Source of the DNA: Serripes groenlandicus
Lineage: Eukaryota; Mollusca; Bivalvia; Cardiida; Cardiidae
DNA: 64,000 nucleotides
Assembly: GCA_031761405.1 (NCBI GenBank)
Contig: JASEVX010000035.1
Location: 620,001 to 684,000 of the forward strand
Direction: 5' to 3'
Shown in pieces: positions 44,301 through 57,021 of the stretch (positions are counted from its first letter, which is position 1; every line of letters starts with the position of its first letter). The notes under the pieces were generated by a model. That model was not told where the DNA came from. It ran no database searches and worked only from the letters and a program-made list of their open reading frames with translations. A program made the position numbers and the translations under genes.

Positions 44301-46330
44301 TGTTTTCTAGTGAAGTTAATGTGTTTTTTGGAAAAAAAAAGCGTTTTTCCTATTTCCTTCTTTGTTGCATGTACAGTGTAACTTTTGTTCTAGAAGTTTC
44401 ACATGCTCCTAACTGGTGCTGTCGGTAGAGTGCATATGCACAACGCTTAAACTATCGCGTTTACCAGTGGTGTTCTTATGGTTTCGGGAAAAAAAGGCTT
44501 TTTCCTATTTCCTTCTTTGTTGCATGTGCAGTGTAACTTTTGTTGTAGAAGTCTCACATGCTCCTAACTGGTGCTATCGGTAGAATGCATATGCACAACG
44601 CTTAAACTATCGCGATTACCAGTTGTGTTCATATGGTTTCGGAAAAAACGTGATTTTCCAATTTCCTTCTTTGTTGCATGTGCAGTGTAATTTTTGTTCT
44701 AGAAGTCTCACATGCCCCAAACTGGTGCAATCGGTAGAGTGTATATGCACAACGCTTAAACTATCGCGTTTACCACTGGCGTTCATATGGTTTCGGAAAA
44801 AAACGTGTTTTTCCAATTTCCTTCTTTGTTGTATGTATAGAGTAACTTTTGTTTTAGAAGTCTCCCATGCTCCAAACTGGTGCAATCGGTAGAGTGCATA
44901 TGCACAATGCTTAAACTATCATGTTTTCTAGTGTCGTTCATATGGTTTCGGAAAAAAACGCGTTTTTCCTATTTCCTTCTTTGTTGCATGTATAGTGTAA
45001 CTTTTGTTCTAGAAGTCTCTCATGCTCCAAACTGGTGCAATCGGTAGAGTGATATGCACAGCGCTTAAACTATCGCGTTTACCAGTGGAGTTCATATGGT
45101 TTCGGAAAAAAAATGTGTTTTTCCAATTTCCTTCTTTGTTGCATGTAAAGTGTAACTTTTGTTCTAGAAGTCTCCCATGCTCCAAACTGGTGCTATCGGT
45201 AGAGTGCATACGCACAACGCTTAAACTATCGCGTTTACCAGTGGCGTTCATATGGTTTCGGAAAAAAGGTGTTTTTCCAATTTCCTTCTTTGTTGTATGT
45301 ATAGATTAACTTTTGTTTTAGAAGTCTCCCATGCTCCAAACTGGTGCAATCGGTAGAGTGCATATGCACAACGCTTAAACTATCGCGTTTACCAGTGTCT
45401 TTCATATGGTTTCGGAAAAAAAACGTGTTTCTCCAATTTCCTTCTTTGTTGCATGTATAGTGTAACTTTTGTTCTAGAAATCTCCCATGATCCTAACTGG
45501 TGCTATAGGTAGAATGCATATGCACAACGCTTAAACTATCATGTTTTCTAGTGACGTTCATATTGTTTCGTAAAAAACGCGTTTTTCCAATTTCATTCTT
45601 TGTTGCATGTATAGTGTAACTTTTGTTCTAGAAGTCTCTCATGCTCCAAACTGGTACTATCGGTAGAGTGCATATGCACAACGCTTAAACTATCGCGTTT
45701 ACCAGTGTCGTTCATATGGTTTCGGGAAAAAACGTGTTTCTCCAATTTCCTTCTTTGTTGCATGTATAGTGTAACTTTTGTTTTAGAAGTCTCACAGGCT
45801 CCAAGCTGGTGCTATCGGTAGAGTGCATATGCACAACGCGTAAACTATCGCGTTTACCGGTGGCGTTCATATGGTTTCGGAAAAAAACGTGTTTTTCCAA
45901 TTTCCTTCTTTGTTGTATGTATAGAGTAACTTTTGTTTTAGAAGTCTCCCATGCTCCAAACTGGTGCAATCGGTAGAGTACATATGCACAACGCTTAAAC
46001 TATCCCGTTTACCAGTGTCGTTCATATGGTTTCGAAAAAAAACGTGTTTCTCCAATTTCCTTCTTTGTTGCATGTATAGTGTAACTTTTGTTCTAGAAAT
46101 CTCCCATGATCCTAACTGGTGCTATCGGTAGAATGCATATGCACAACGCTTAAACTATCATGTTTTCTAGTGACGTTCATATTGTTTTGGAAAAAAACGC
46201 GTTTTTCCAATTTCCTTCTTTGTTGCATGTATAGTGTAACTTTTGTTCTAGAAGTCTCCCATGTTCCAAACTGGTGCAATCGGTAGAGTGCATATGCACA
46301 ACGCTTAAACTATCGCGTTTACCACTGGCG
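41343..46330 (+). repeat. ~2,175-bp higher-order unit (14 monomers), duplicated, plus a 4-monomer repeat
   Basis: The unusual monomer with cgagtttttccaatttcc and the agtcagtc 4-bp insertion occurs near 41343, 41968 and 44143: offsets 625 bp (4 monomers) and 2,175 bp (14 monomers). Other rare variants keep the 2,174-2,175-bp offset: the gctataggtagaatg monomer (43328 to 45502), the gatatgcacagcgc deletion monomer (42873 to about 45048), and the cccaaactgg monomer (42540 to 44715). Confidence 0.88.
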
Positions 46331-46486
46331 TTCATATGGTTTCGGAAAAAAATGTGTTTTTCCAATTTCCTTCTTTGTTGCATGTAAAGTGTAACTTTTG
46401 TTCTAGAAGTCTCCCATGCTCCAAACTGGTGCTATCGGTAGAGTGCATATGCACAACGCTTAAACTATCGCGTTTACCAGTGTCGT

Positions 46487-48300
46487 TCATATGGTTTCGG
46501 AAAAAAACGTGTTTTTCCAATTTCCTTCTTTGTTGTATGTATAGAGTAACTTTTGTTTTAGAAGTCTCCCATGCTCCAAACTGGTGCAATCGGTAGAGTG
46601 CATATGCACAACACGTAAACTATCGCGTTTACCAGTGGCGTTCATATGGTTTCGGAAAAAAATGTGTTTTTCCAATTTCCTTCTTTGTTGCATGTATAGA
46701 GTAACTTTTGTTTTAGAAGTCTCCCATGCTCCAAACTGGTGCAATCGGTAGAGTGCATATGCACAACGCTTAAACTATCGCGTTTACCACTGGCGTTCAT
46801 ATGGTTTCGGAAAGAAATGTGTTTTTCCAATTTCCACCTTTGTTGCATGTATAGAGTAACTTTTGTTTTAGAAGTCTCCCATGCTCCAAACTGGTGCAAT
46901 CGGTAGAGTGCATATGCACAACGCTTAAACTATCGCGTTTACCACTGGCGTTCATATGGTTTCGGAAAAAAAATGTGTTTTTCCAATTTCCTTCTTTGTT
47001 GCATGTAAAGTGTAACTTTTGTTCTAGAAGTCTCCCATGCTCCAAACTGGTGCTATCGGTAGAGTGCATACGCACAACGCTTAAACTATCGCGTTTACCA
47101 GTGGCGTTCATATGGTTTCGGAAAAAAGGTGTTTTTCCAATTTCCTTCTTTGTTGTATGTATAGATTAACTTTTGTTTTAGAAGTCTCCCATGCTCCAAA
47201 CTGGTGTAATCGGTAGAGTGCATATGCACAACGCTTAAACTATCGCGTTTACCAGTGTCCTTCATATGGTTTCGGAAAAAAAACGTGTTTCTCCAATTTC
47301 CTTCTTTGTTGCATGTATAGTGTAACTTTTGTTCTAGAAATCTCCCATGATCCTAACTGGTGCTATAGGTAGAATGCATATGCACAACGCTTAAACTATC
47401 ATGTTTTCTAGTGACGTTCATATTGTTTCGTAAAAAACGCGTTTTTCCAATTTCATTCTTTGTTGCATGTATAGTGTAACTTTTGTTCTAGAAGTCTCCC
47501 ATGCTCCAAACTGGTACTATCGGTAGAGTGCATATGCACAACGCTTAAACTATCGCGTTTACCAGTGTCGTTCATATGGTTTCGGAAAAAAACGTGTTTT
47601 TCCAATTTCCTTCTTTGTTGTATGTATAGAGTAACTTTTGTTTTAGAAGTCTCCCATGCTCCAAACTGGTGCAATCGGTAGAGTGCATATGCACAACACG
47701 TAAACTATCGCGTTTACCAGTGGCGTTCATATGGTTTCGGAAAAAAATGTGTCTTTCCAATTTCCTTCTTTGTTGCATGTATAGAGTAACTTTTGTTTTA
47801 GAAGTCTCCCATGCTCCAAACTGGTGCAATCGGTAGAGTGCATATGCACAACGCTTAAACTATCGCGTTTACCACTGGCGTTCATATGGTTTCGGAAAGA
47901 AATGTGTTTTTCCAATTTCCTCCTTTGTTGCATGTATAGAGTAACTTTTGTTTTAGAAGTCTCCCATGCTCCAAACTGGTGCAATCGGTAGAGTGCATAT
48001 GCACAACGCTTAAACTATCGCGTTTACCACTGGCGTTCATATGGTTTCGGAAAAAAAATGTGTTTTTCCAATTTCCTTCTTTGTTGCATGTAAAGTGTAA
48101 CTTTTGTTCTAGAAGTCTCCCATGCTTCAAACTGGTGCTATCTGTAGAGTGCATATGCACAACGCTTAAACTATCGCGTTTACCAGTGGCGTTCATATGG
48201 TTTCGGAAAGAAACGTGTTTTTCCAATTTCCTTCTTTGTTGTATGTATAGAGTAACTTTTGTTTTAGAAGTCTCCCATGCTCCAAACTGGTGCAATCGGT
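46487..48300 (+). repeat. 1,085-bp higher-order repeat (7 monomers)
   Basis: The run of monomers from 46487 (including the ggaaagaaatgtg variant and the aacacgtaaac variant) is repeated from 47572 at an offset of exactly 7 x 155 bp. Confidence 0.8.
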
Positions 48301-50204
48301 AGAGTGCATATGCACAACGCTTAAACTATCGCGTTTACCAGTGTCGTTCATATGGTTTCGGAAAAAACGTGATTTTCCAATTTCCTTCTTTGTTGCATGT
48401 GCAGTGTAACTTTTGTTCTAGAAATCTCCCATGATCCTAACTGGTGCTATCGGTAGAATGCATATGCACAATGCTTAAACTATCATGTTTTCTAGTGACG
48501 TTCATATTGTTTCGGAAAAAACGCGTATTTCCAATTTCATTCTTTGTTGCATGTATAGTGTAACTTTTGTTCTAGAAGTCTCCCATGCTCCAAACTGGTG
48601 CTATCTGTAGATTGCATATGCACAACGCTTAAACTATCGCGTTTACCAGTGTCGTTCATATGGTTTCGGAAAAAAACGTGTTTCTCCAATTTCCTTCTTT
48701 GTTGCATGTATACTGTAACTTTTGTTTTAGAAGTCTCCCATGCTCCAAACTGGCGCAATCGGTAGAGTGCATATGCACAACGCGTAAACTATCGCGTTTA
48801 CCAGTGGCCTTCATATGGTTTCGGAAAAAAACGTGTTTCTCCAATTTCCTTCTTTGTTGCATGTATAGAGTAACTTTTGTTTTAGAAGTCTCCCATGCTC
48901 CAAACTGGTGCTATCGGTAGAGTGCATATGCACAACGCGTAAACTATCGCGTTTACCCGTGGCGTTCATATGGTTTTGGAAAAAAATGTGTTTTTCCAAT
49001 TTCCTTCTTTGTTACATGTATAGAGTAACTTTTGTTTTAGAAGTCTCCCATGCTCCAAACTGGTGCAATCGGTAGAGTGCATATGCACAACGCTTAAACT
49101 ATCGCGTTTACCACTGGCGTTCATATGGTTTCGGAAAAAAATGTGTTTTTCCAATTGCCTTCTTTGTTGCATTTAAAGTGTAACTTTTGTTCTAGAAATC
49201 TCCCATGATCCTTACTGGTGCTATCGGTAGAATGCATACGCACAACGCTTAAACTATCATGTTTTCTAGTGACGTTCATATTGTTTCGGAAAAAACGCGT
49301 TTTTCCAATTTCATTCTTTGTTGCATGTATAGTGTAACTTTTGTTCTATAAGTCTCCCATGCTCCAAACTGGTGCTATCTGTAGATTGCATATGCACAAC
49401 GCTTAAACTATCGCGTTTACCAGTGTCGTTCATATGGTTTCGGAAAAAAACGTGTTTCTCCAATTTCCTTCTTTGTTGCATGTATAGAGTAACTTTTGTT
49501 TTAGAAGTCTCCCATGCTCCAAACTGGTGCAATCGGTAGAGTGCATATGCACAACGCGTAAACTATCGCGTTTACCAGTGTCGATGATATGGTTTCGGAA
49601 AAAAACGTGTTTCTCCAATTTCCTTCTTTGTTGCATGTATAGAGTAACTTTTGTTTTAGAAGTCTCCCATGCTCCAAACTGGTGCAATCGGTAGAGTGCA
49701 TATGCACAACGCGTAAACTATCGCGTTTACCAGTGGCGTTCATATGGTTTCGGAAAAAAACGTGTTTCTCCAATTTCCTTCTTTGTTGCATGTATAGAGT
49801 AACTTTTGTTTTAGAAGTCTCCCATGCTCCAAACTGGTGCAATCGGTAGAGTGCATATGCACAACACGTAAACTATCGCGTTTACCCGTGGCGTCTATAT
49901 GGTTTCGGAAAAAAATGTGTTTTTCCAATTTCCTTCTTTGTTGCATGTATAGAGTAACTTTTGTTTTAGAAGTCTCCCATGCTCCAAACTGGTGCAATCG
50001 GTAGAGTGCATATGCACAATGCTTAAACTATCGCGTTTACTACTGGCGTTCATATGGTTTCGGAAAAAAAGGTGTTTTTCCAATTTCTTTCTTTGTTGCA
50101 TGTAAAGTGTAACTTTTGTTCTAGAAGTCTCCCATGCTCCAAACTGGTGCTATCGGTAGAGTGCATACGCACAACGCTTAAACTATCGCGTTTACCAGTG
50201 TCGT

Positions 50205-51500
50205 TCATATGGTTTCGGAAAAAAACGTGTTTCTCCAATTTCCTTCTTTGTTGCATGTATAGTGTAACTTTTGTTCTAGAAGTCTCCCATGCTCCAAACT
50301 GGTGCTATCGGTAGAGTGCATATGCACAACGCTTAAAGTATCGCGTTTACCAGTGTCGTTCATATGGTTTCGGGAAAAAACGTGTTTCTCCAATTTCCTT
50401 CTTTGTTGCATGTATAGAGTTACTTTTGTTTTAGAAGTCTCCCATGCTCCAAACTGGTGCTATCGGTAGAGTGCATATGCACAACGCGTAAACTATCGCG
50501 TTTACCAGTGGCGTTCATATGGTTTCGGAAAAAAACGTGTTTCTCCAATTTCCTTCTTTGTTGCATGTATAGAGTAACTTTTGTTTTAGAAGCCTCCCAT
50601 GCTCCAAACTGGTGCAATCGGTAGAGTGCATATGCACAACACGTAAACTATCGCGTTTACCCGTGGCGTTCATATGGTTTCGTAAAAAAATGTGTTTTTC
50701 CAATTTCCTTCTTTGTTACATGTATAGAGTAACTTTTGTTTTAGAAGTCTCCCATGCTCGAAACTGGTGCAATCGGTAGAGTGCATATGCACAACGCTTA
50801 AACTATCGCGTTTATCACTGGCGTTCATATGGTTTCGGAAAAAAAGGTGTTTTTCCAATTTCCTTCTTTGTTGCATGTAAAGTGTAACTTTTGTTCTAGA
50901 AGTCTCCCATGCTCCAAACTGGTGCTATCGGTAGAGTGCATATGCACAACGCTTAAACTATCGCGTTTACCAGTGTCGTTCATATGGTTTCGGAAAAAAA
51001 CATGTTTCTCCAATTTCCTTCTTTGTTGCATGTATAGTGTAACTTTTGTTCTAGAAGTCTCCCAGGCTCCAAACTGGTGCTATCGGTAGAGTGCATATGC
51101 ACAACGCTTAAACTATTGCGTTTACCAGTGTCATTCATATGGTTTCGGGAAAAAACGTGTTTCTCCAATTTCCTTCTTTGTTGCATGTATAGAGTAACTT
51201 TTGTTTTAGAAGTCTCCCATGCTCCAAACTGGTGCTATCGGTAGAGTGCATATGCACAACGCGTAAACTATCGCGTTTACCCGTGGCGTTCATATGGTTT
51301 CGGAAAAAAATGTGTTTCTCCAATTTCTTTCTTTGTTGCATGTATAGAGTAACTTTTGTTTTAGAAGCCTCCCATGCTCCAAACTGGTGCAATCGGTAGA
51401 GTGCATATGCACAACACGTAAACTATCGCGTTTACCCGTGGCGTTCATATGGTTTCGGAAAAAAATGTGTTTTTCCAATTTCCTTCTTTGTTACATGTAT
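50205..51500 (+). repeat. 775-bp higher-order repeat (5 monomers)
   Basis: Monomers at 50205-50876 are repeated at 50980-51650 with the same private variants (ttcgggaaaaaacg, aacacgtaaac followed by gtttacccgtgg, ttctttgttacatg). Confidence 0.78.
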
Positions 51501-51908
51501 AGAGTAACTTTTGTTTTAGAAGTCTCCCATGCTCCAAACTGGTGCAATCGGTAGAGTGCATATGCACAACGCTTAAACTATCGCGTTTACCACTGGCGTT
51601 CATATGGTTTCGGAAAAAAACGTGTTTTTCCAATTTCCTTCTTTACTGTATGTATAGAGTAACTTTTGTTTTAGAAGTCTCCCATGCTCCAAACTGGTGC
51701 AATCGGTAGAGTGCATATGCACAACGCTTAAACTATCCCGTTTACCAGTGTCGTTCATATGGTTTGGGAAAAAACGTGTTTCTCCGATGTCCTTCTTTGT
51801 TGCATGTATAGTGTAACTTTTGTTCTAGAAATCTCCCATGATCCTAACTGGTGCTATCGGTAGAATGCATATGCACAACGCTTAAACTATAGCGTTTACC
51901 AGTGTCGT

Positions 51909-54900
51909 TCATATGGTTTCGGAAAAAAACGTGTTTCTCCAATTTCCTTCTTTGTTGCATGTAAAGTGTAACTTTTGTTCTAGAAGTCTCCCAGGCTCCA
52001 AACTTGTGCTATCGGTAGAGTGCATATGCACAACGCTTGAACTATCGCGTTTACCAGTGTCGTTCATATGGTTTCGGAAAAAAACGTGTTTCTCCAATTT
52101 CCTTCTTTGTTGCATGTATAGAGTAACTTTTGTTTTAGAAGTCTCCCATGCTCCAAACTGGTGCAATCGGTAGCGTGCATATGCACAACGCTTAAACTAT
52201 CGCGTTTACCAGTGTCTTGCATATGGTTTCGGAAAAAAACGTGTTTCTCCAATGTCCTTCTTTGTTGCATGTATAGTGTAACTTTTGTTCTAGAAGTCTC
52301 CCAGGCTCCAAACTGGTGCTATCGGTAGAGTGTATATGCACAACGCTTAAACTATCGCGTTTACCAGTGTCTTGCATATGGTTTCGGGAAAAAACGTGTT
52401 TCTCCAATTTCCTTCTTTGTTGCATGTATAGAGTAACTTTTGTTTTAGAAGTCTCCCATGCTCCAAACTGGTGCTATCGGTAGAGTGCATATGCACAACG
52501 CGTAAACTATCGCGTTTACCCGTGGCGTTCATATGGTTTCGGAAAAAAAAGTGTTTCTCCAATTTCTTTCTTTGTTGCATGTATAGAGTAACTTTTGTTT
52601 TAGAAGCCTCCCATGCTCCAAACTGGTGCAATCGGTAGAGTGCATATGCACAACACGTAAACTATCGCGTTTACCCGTGGCGTTCATATGGTTTCGGAAA
52701 AAAATGTGTTTTTCCAATTTCCTTCTTTGTTACATGTATAGAGTAACTTTTGTTTTAGAAGTCTCCCATGCTCCAAACTGGTGCAATCGGTAGAGTGCAT
52801 ATGCACAACGCTTAAACTATCGCGTTTACCACTGGCGTTCATATGGTTTCGGAAAAAAAATGTGTTTTTCCAATTTCCTTCTTTGTTGCATGTAAAGTGT
52901 AACTTTTGTTCTAGAAGTCTCCCATGCTCCAAACTGGTGCTATCGGTAGAGTGCATATGCACAACGCTTAAACTATCGCGTTTACCAGTGGCGTTCATAT
53001 GGTTTCGGAAAAAAACGTGTTTTTCCAATTTCCTTCTTTGTTGTATGTAAAGAGTAACTTTTCTTTTAGAAGTCTCCCATGCTCCAAACTGGTGCAATCG
53101 GTAGCGTGCATATGCACAACGCTTAAACTATCGCGTTTACCAGTGTCGTTCATATGGTTTCGGAAAAAAAACGTGTTTCTCCAATTTCCTTCTTTGTTGC
53201 ATGTATAGAGTAACTTTTGTTCTAGAAGTCTCCCAGGCTCCAAACTGGTGCAATAGGTAGAGTGCATATGCACAACGCTTAAACTATCGCGTTTACCAGT
53301 GTCGTTCATATGGTTTCGGAAAAAAACGTGTTTCTCCAATTTCCTTCTTTGTTGCATGTATAGTGTAACTTTTGTTCTAGAAATCTCCCATGATCCTAAC
53401 TGGTGCTATCGGTAGAATGCATATGCACAACGCTTAAACTATCGCGTTTACCAGTGTCGTTCATATGGTTTCGGAAAAAAATGTGTTTTTCCAATTTCCT
53501 TCTTTGTTGCATGTATAGTGTAACTTTTGTTTTAGAAGTCTCCCATGCTCCAAACTGGTGCAATCGGTAAAGTGCATATGCACAACACGTAAACTATCGC
53601 GTTTACCAGTGGCGTTCATATGGTTTCGGAAAGAAATGTGTTTTTCCAATTTCCTTCTTTGTTGCATGTATAGAGTAACTTTTGTTTTAGAAGACTCCCA
53701 TGCTCCAAACTGGTGCAATCAGTAGAGTGCATATGCACAACGCTTAAACTATCGCGTTTACCAGTGTCGTTCATATGGTTTCGGAAAAAAACGTGTTTCT
53801 CCAATTTCCTTCTTTGTTGCATGTATAGTGTAACTTTTGTTTTAGAAGTCTCCCAGGCTCCAAACTGGTGCTATCGGTAGAGTGCATATGCACAACGCGT
53901 AAACTATCGCGTTTACCAGTGGCGTTCATATGGTTTCGGAAAAAACGTGTTTTTCCAATTTCTTTGTTTGTTGTATGTATAGAGTAACTTTTGTTTTAGA
54001 AGTCTCCCATGCTCCAAACTGGTGCAATCGGTAGAGTGCATATGCACAACGCTTAAACTATCGCGTTTACCACTGGCGTTCATATGGTTTCGGAAGAAAA
54101 ATGTGTTTTTCCAATTTCCTTCTTTGTTGCATGTAAAGGGTAACTTTTGTTCTAGAAGTCTCCCATGCTTCAAACTGGTGCTATCTGTAGAGTGCATATG
54201 CACAACGCTTAAACTATCGCGTTTACCAGTGGCGTTCATATGGTTTCGGAAAAAGACGTGTTTCTCCAATTTCCTTCTTTGTTGCATGTATAGTGTAACT
54301 TTTGTTCTAGAAATCTCCCATGATCCTAACTGGTGCTATCGGTAGAATGCATATGCACAACGCTTAAACTATCGCGTTTACCAGTGTCGTTCATATGGTT
54401 TCGGAAAAAAACGTGTTTCTCCAATTTCCTTCTTTGTTGCATGTAAAGTGTAACTTTTGTTCTAGAAATCTCCCAGGCTCCAAACTGGTGCTATCGGTAG
54501 AGTGCATATGCACAACGCTTGAACTATCGCGTTTACCAGTGTCGTTCATATGGTTTCGGAAAAAAACGTGTTTCTCCAATTTCCTTCTTTGTTGCATGTA
54601 TAGAGTAACTTTTGTTTTAGAAGTCTCCCATGCTCCAAACTGGTGCAATCGGTAGCGTGCATATGCACAACACTTAAACTATCGCGTTTACCAGTGTCTT
54701 GCATATGGTTTCGGAAAAAAATGTGTTTTTCCAATTTCCTTCTTTGTTGCATGTAAAGTGTAACTTTTGTTCTAGAAGTCTCCCATGCTCCAAACTGATG
54801 CTATCGGTAGAGTGCATATGCACAACGCTTAAACTATCGCGTTTACCAGTGGCGTTCATATGGTTTCGGAAAAAAACGTGTTTTTCCAATTTCCTTCTTT

Positions 54901-56400
54901 GTTGTATGTAAAGAGTAACTTTTGTTTTAGAAGTCTCCCATGCTCCAAACTGGTGCAATCGGTAGCGTGCATATGCACAACGCTTAAACTATCGCGTTTA
55001 TCAGTGTCGTTCATATGGTTTCGGAAAAAACGTGTTTCTCCAATTTCCTTCTTTGTTGCATGTATAGTGTAACTTTTGTTCTAGAAATCTCTTATGATCC
55101 TAACTGGTGCTATCGGTAGAATGCATATGCACAACGCTTAAACTATCATGTTTTCTAGTGACGTTCATATTGTTTCGGAAAAAACGCGTTTTTCCAATTT
55201 CATTCATTGTTGCATGTATAGTGTAACTTTTGTTCTAGAAGTCTCCCATGCTCCAACCTGGTGCTATCTGTAGATTGCATATGCACAACGCTTAAACTAT
55301 CGCGTTTACCAGTGTCGTTCATATGGTTTCGGAAAAAAACGTGTTTCTCCAATTTCCTTCTTTGTTGCATGTATAGAGTAACTTTTGTTTTAGAAGTCTC
55401 CTATGCTCCAAACTGGTGCAATCGGTAGATTGCATATGCACAACGCGTAAACTATCGCGTTTACCAGTGGCGTTCATATGGTTTCGGAAAAAAACGTGTT
55501 TCTCCAATTTCCTTCTTTGTTGCATGTATAGAGTAACTTTTGTTTTAGAAGTCTCCCATGCTCCAAACTGGTGCAATCGGTAGAGTGCATATGTACAACG
55601 CGTAAACTATCGCGTTTACCAGTAGCGTTCATATGGTTTCGGAAAAAAACGTGTTTCTCCAATTTCCTTCTTTGTTGCATGTATAGAGTAACTTCTGTTT
55701 TAGAAGTCTCCCATGCTCCAAACTGGTGCTATTGGTAGAGTGCATATGCACAATGCTTAAACTATCGCGTTTACCAGTGTCGTTCATATGGTTTCGGAAA
55801 AAAAAGTGTTTCTCCAATTTCCTTCTTTGTTGCATGTATAGTGTAACTTTTGTTTTAGAAGTCTCCCATGCTCCAAACTGGTGCTATCGGTAGAGTGCAT
55901 ATGCACAATGCTTAAACTATCGCGTTTACCACTGGCGTTCATATGGTTTCGGAAAAAAATGTGTTTTTCCAATTTCCTTCTTTGTTGCATGTAAAGTGTA
56001 ACTTTTGTTCTAGAAGTCTCCCATGCTCCAAACTGGTGCTATCGGTAGAGTGCATATGCACAACGCTTAAACTATCGCGTTTACCAGTGGCGTTCATATG
56101 GTTTCGGAAAAAAACGTGTTTTTCCAATTTCCTTCTTTGTTGTATGTAAAGAGTAACTTTTCTTTTAGAAGTCTCCCATGCTCCAAACTGGTGCAATCGG
56201 TAGCGGGCATATGCACAACGCTTAAACTATCGCGTTTACCAGTGTCGTTCATATGGTTTCGGAAAAAACGTGTTTCTCCAATTTCCTTCTTTGTTGCATG
56301 TATAGTGTAACTTTTGTTCTAGAAATCTCCCATGATCCTAACTGGTGCTATCGGTAGAATGCATATGCACAACGCTTAAACTATCATGTTTTCTAGTGAC
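51909..56400 (+). repeat. ~2,482-bp (16-monomer) and ~1,238-bp (8-monomer) higher-order repeats
   Basis: The cttgaactatcgcg monomer and the gtcttgcatatgg monomer near 52036-52210 recur at 54518-54710 (offset about 2,482). The block at 54860 (tgtatgtaaagagtaac, then gtagcgtgcat) recurs at 56098 (offset about 1,238). Confidence 0.75.
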
Positions 56401-57021
56401 GTTCATATTGTTTCGGAAAAAACGCGTTTTTCCAATTTCATTCGTTGTTGCATGTATAGTGTAACTTTTGTTCTAGAAGTCTCCCATGCTTCAAACGGGT
56501 GCTATCTGTAGATTGCATATGCACAACGCTTAAACTATCGCGTTTACCAGTGTCGTTCATATGGTTTCGAAAAAAAACGTGTTTCTCCAATTTCCTTCTT
56601 TGTTGCATGTATAGAGTAACTTTTGTTTTAGAAGTCTCCTATGCTCCAAACTGGTGCAATCGGTAGATTGCATATGCACAACGCGTAAACTATCGCGTTT
56701 ACCAGTGGCGTTCATATGGTTTCGGAAAAAAACGTGTTTCTCCAATTTCCTTCTTTGTTGCATGTATAGAGTAACTTTTGTTTTAGAAGTCTCCCATGCT
56801 CCAAACTGGTGCAATCGGTAGAGTGCATATGCACAACGCTTAAACTATCGCGTTTACCACTGGCGTTCATATGGTTTCGGAAAAAAATGTGTTTTTCCAA
56901 TTTCCTTCTTTGTTGCATGTAAAGTGTAACTTTTGTACTAGAAGTCTCCCATGCTCCAAACTGGTGCTATCGGTAGAGTGCATATGCACAACGCTTAAAC
57001 TATCGCGTTTACCACTGGCGT

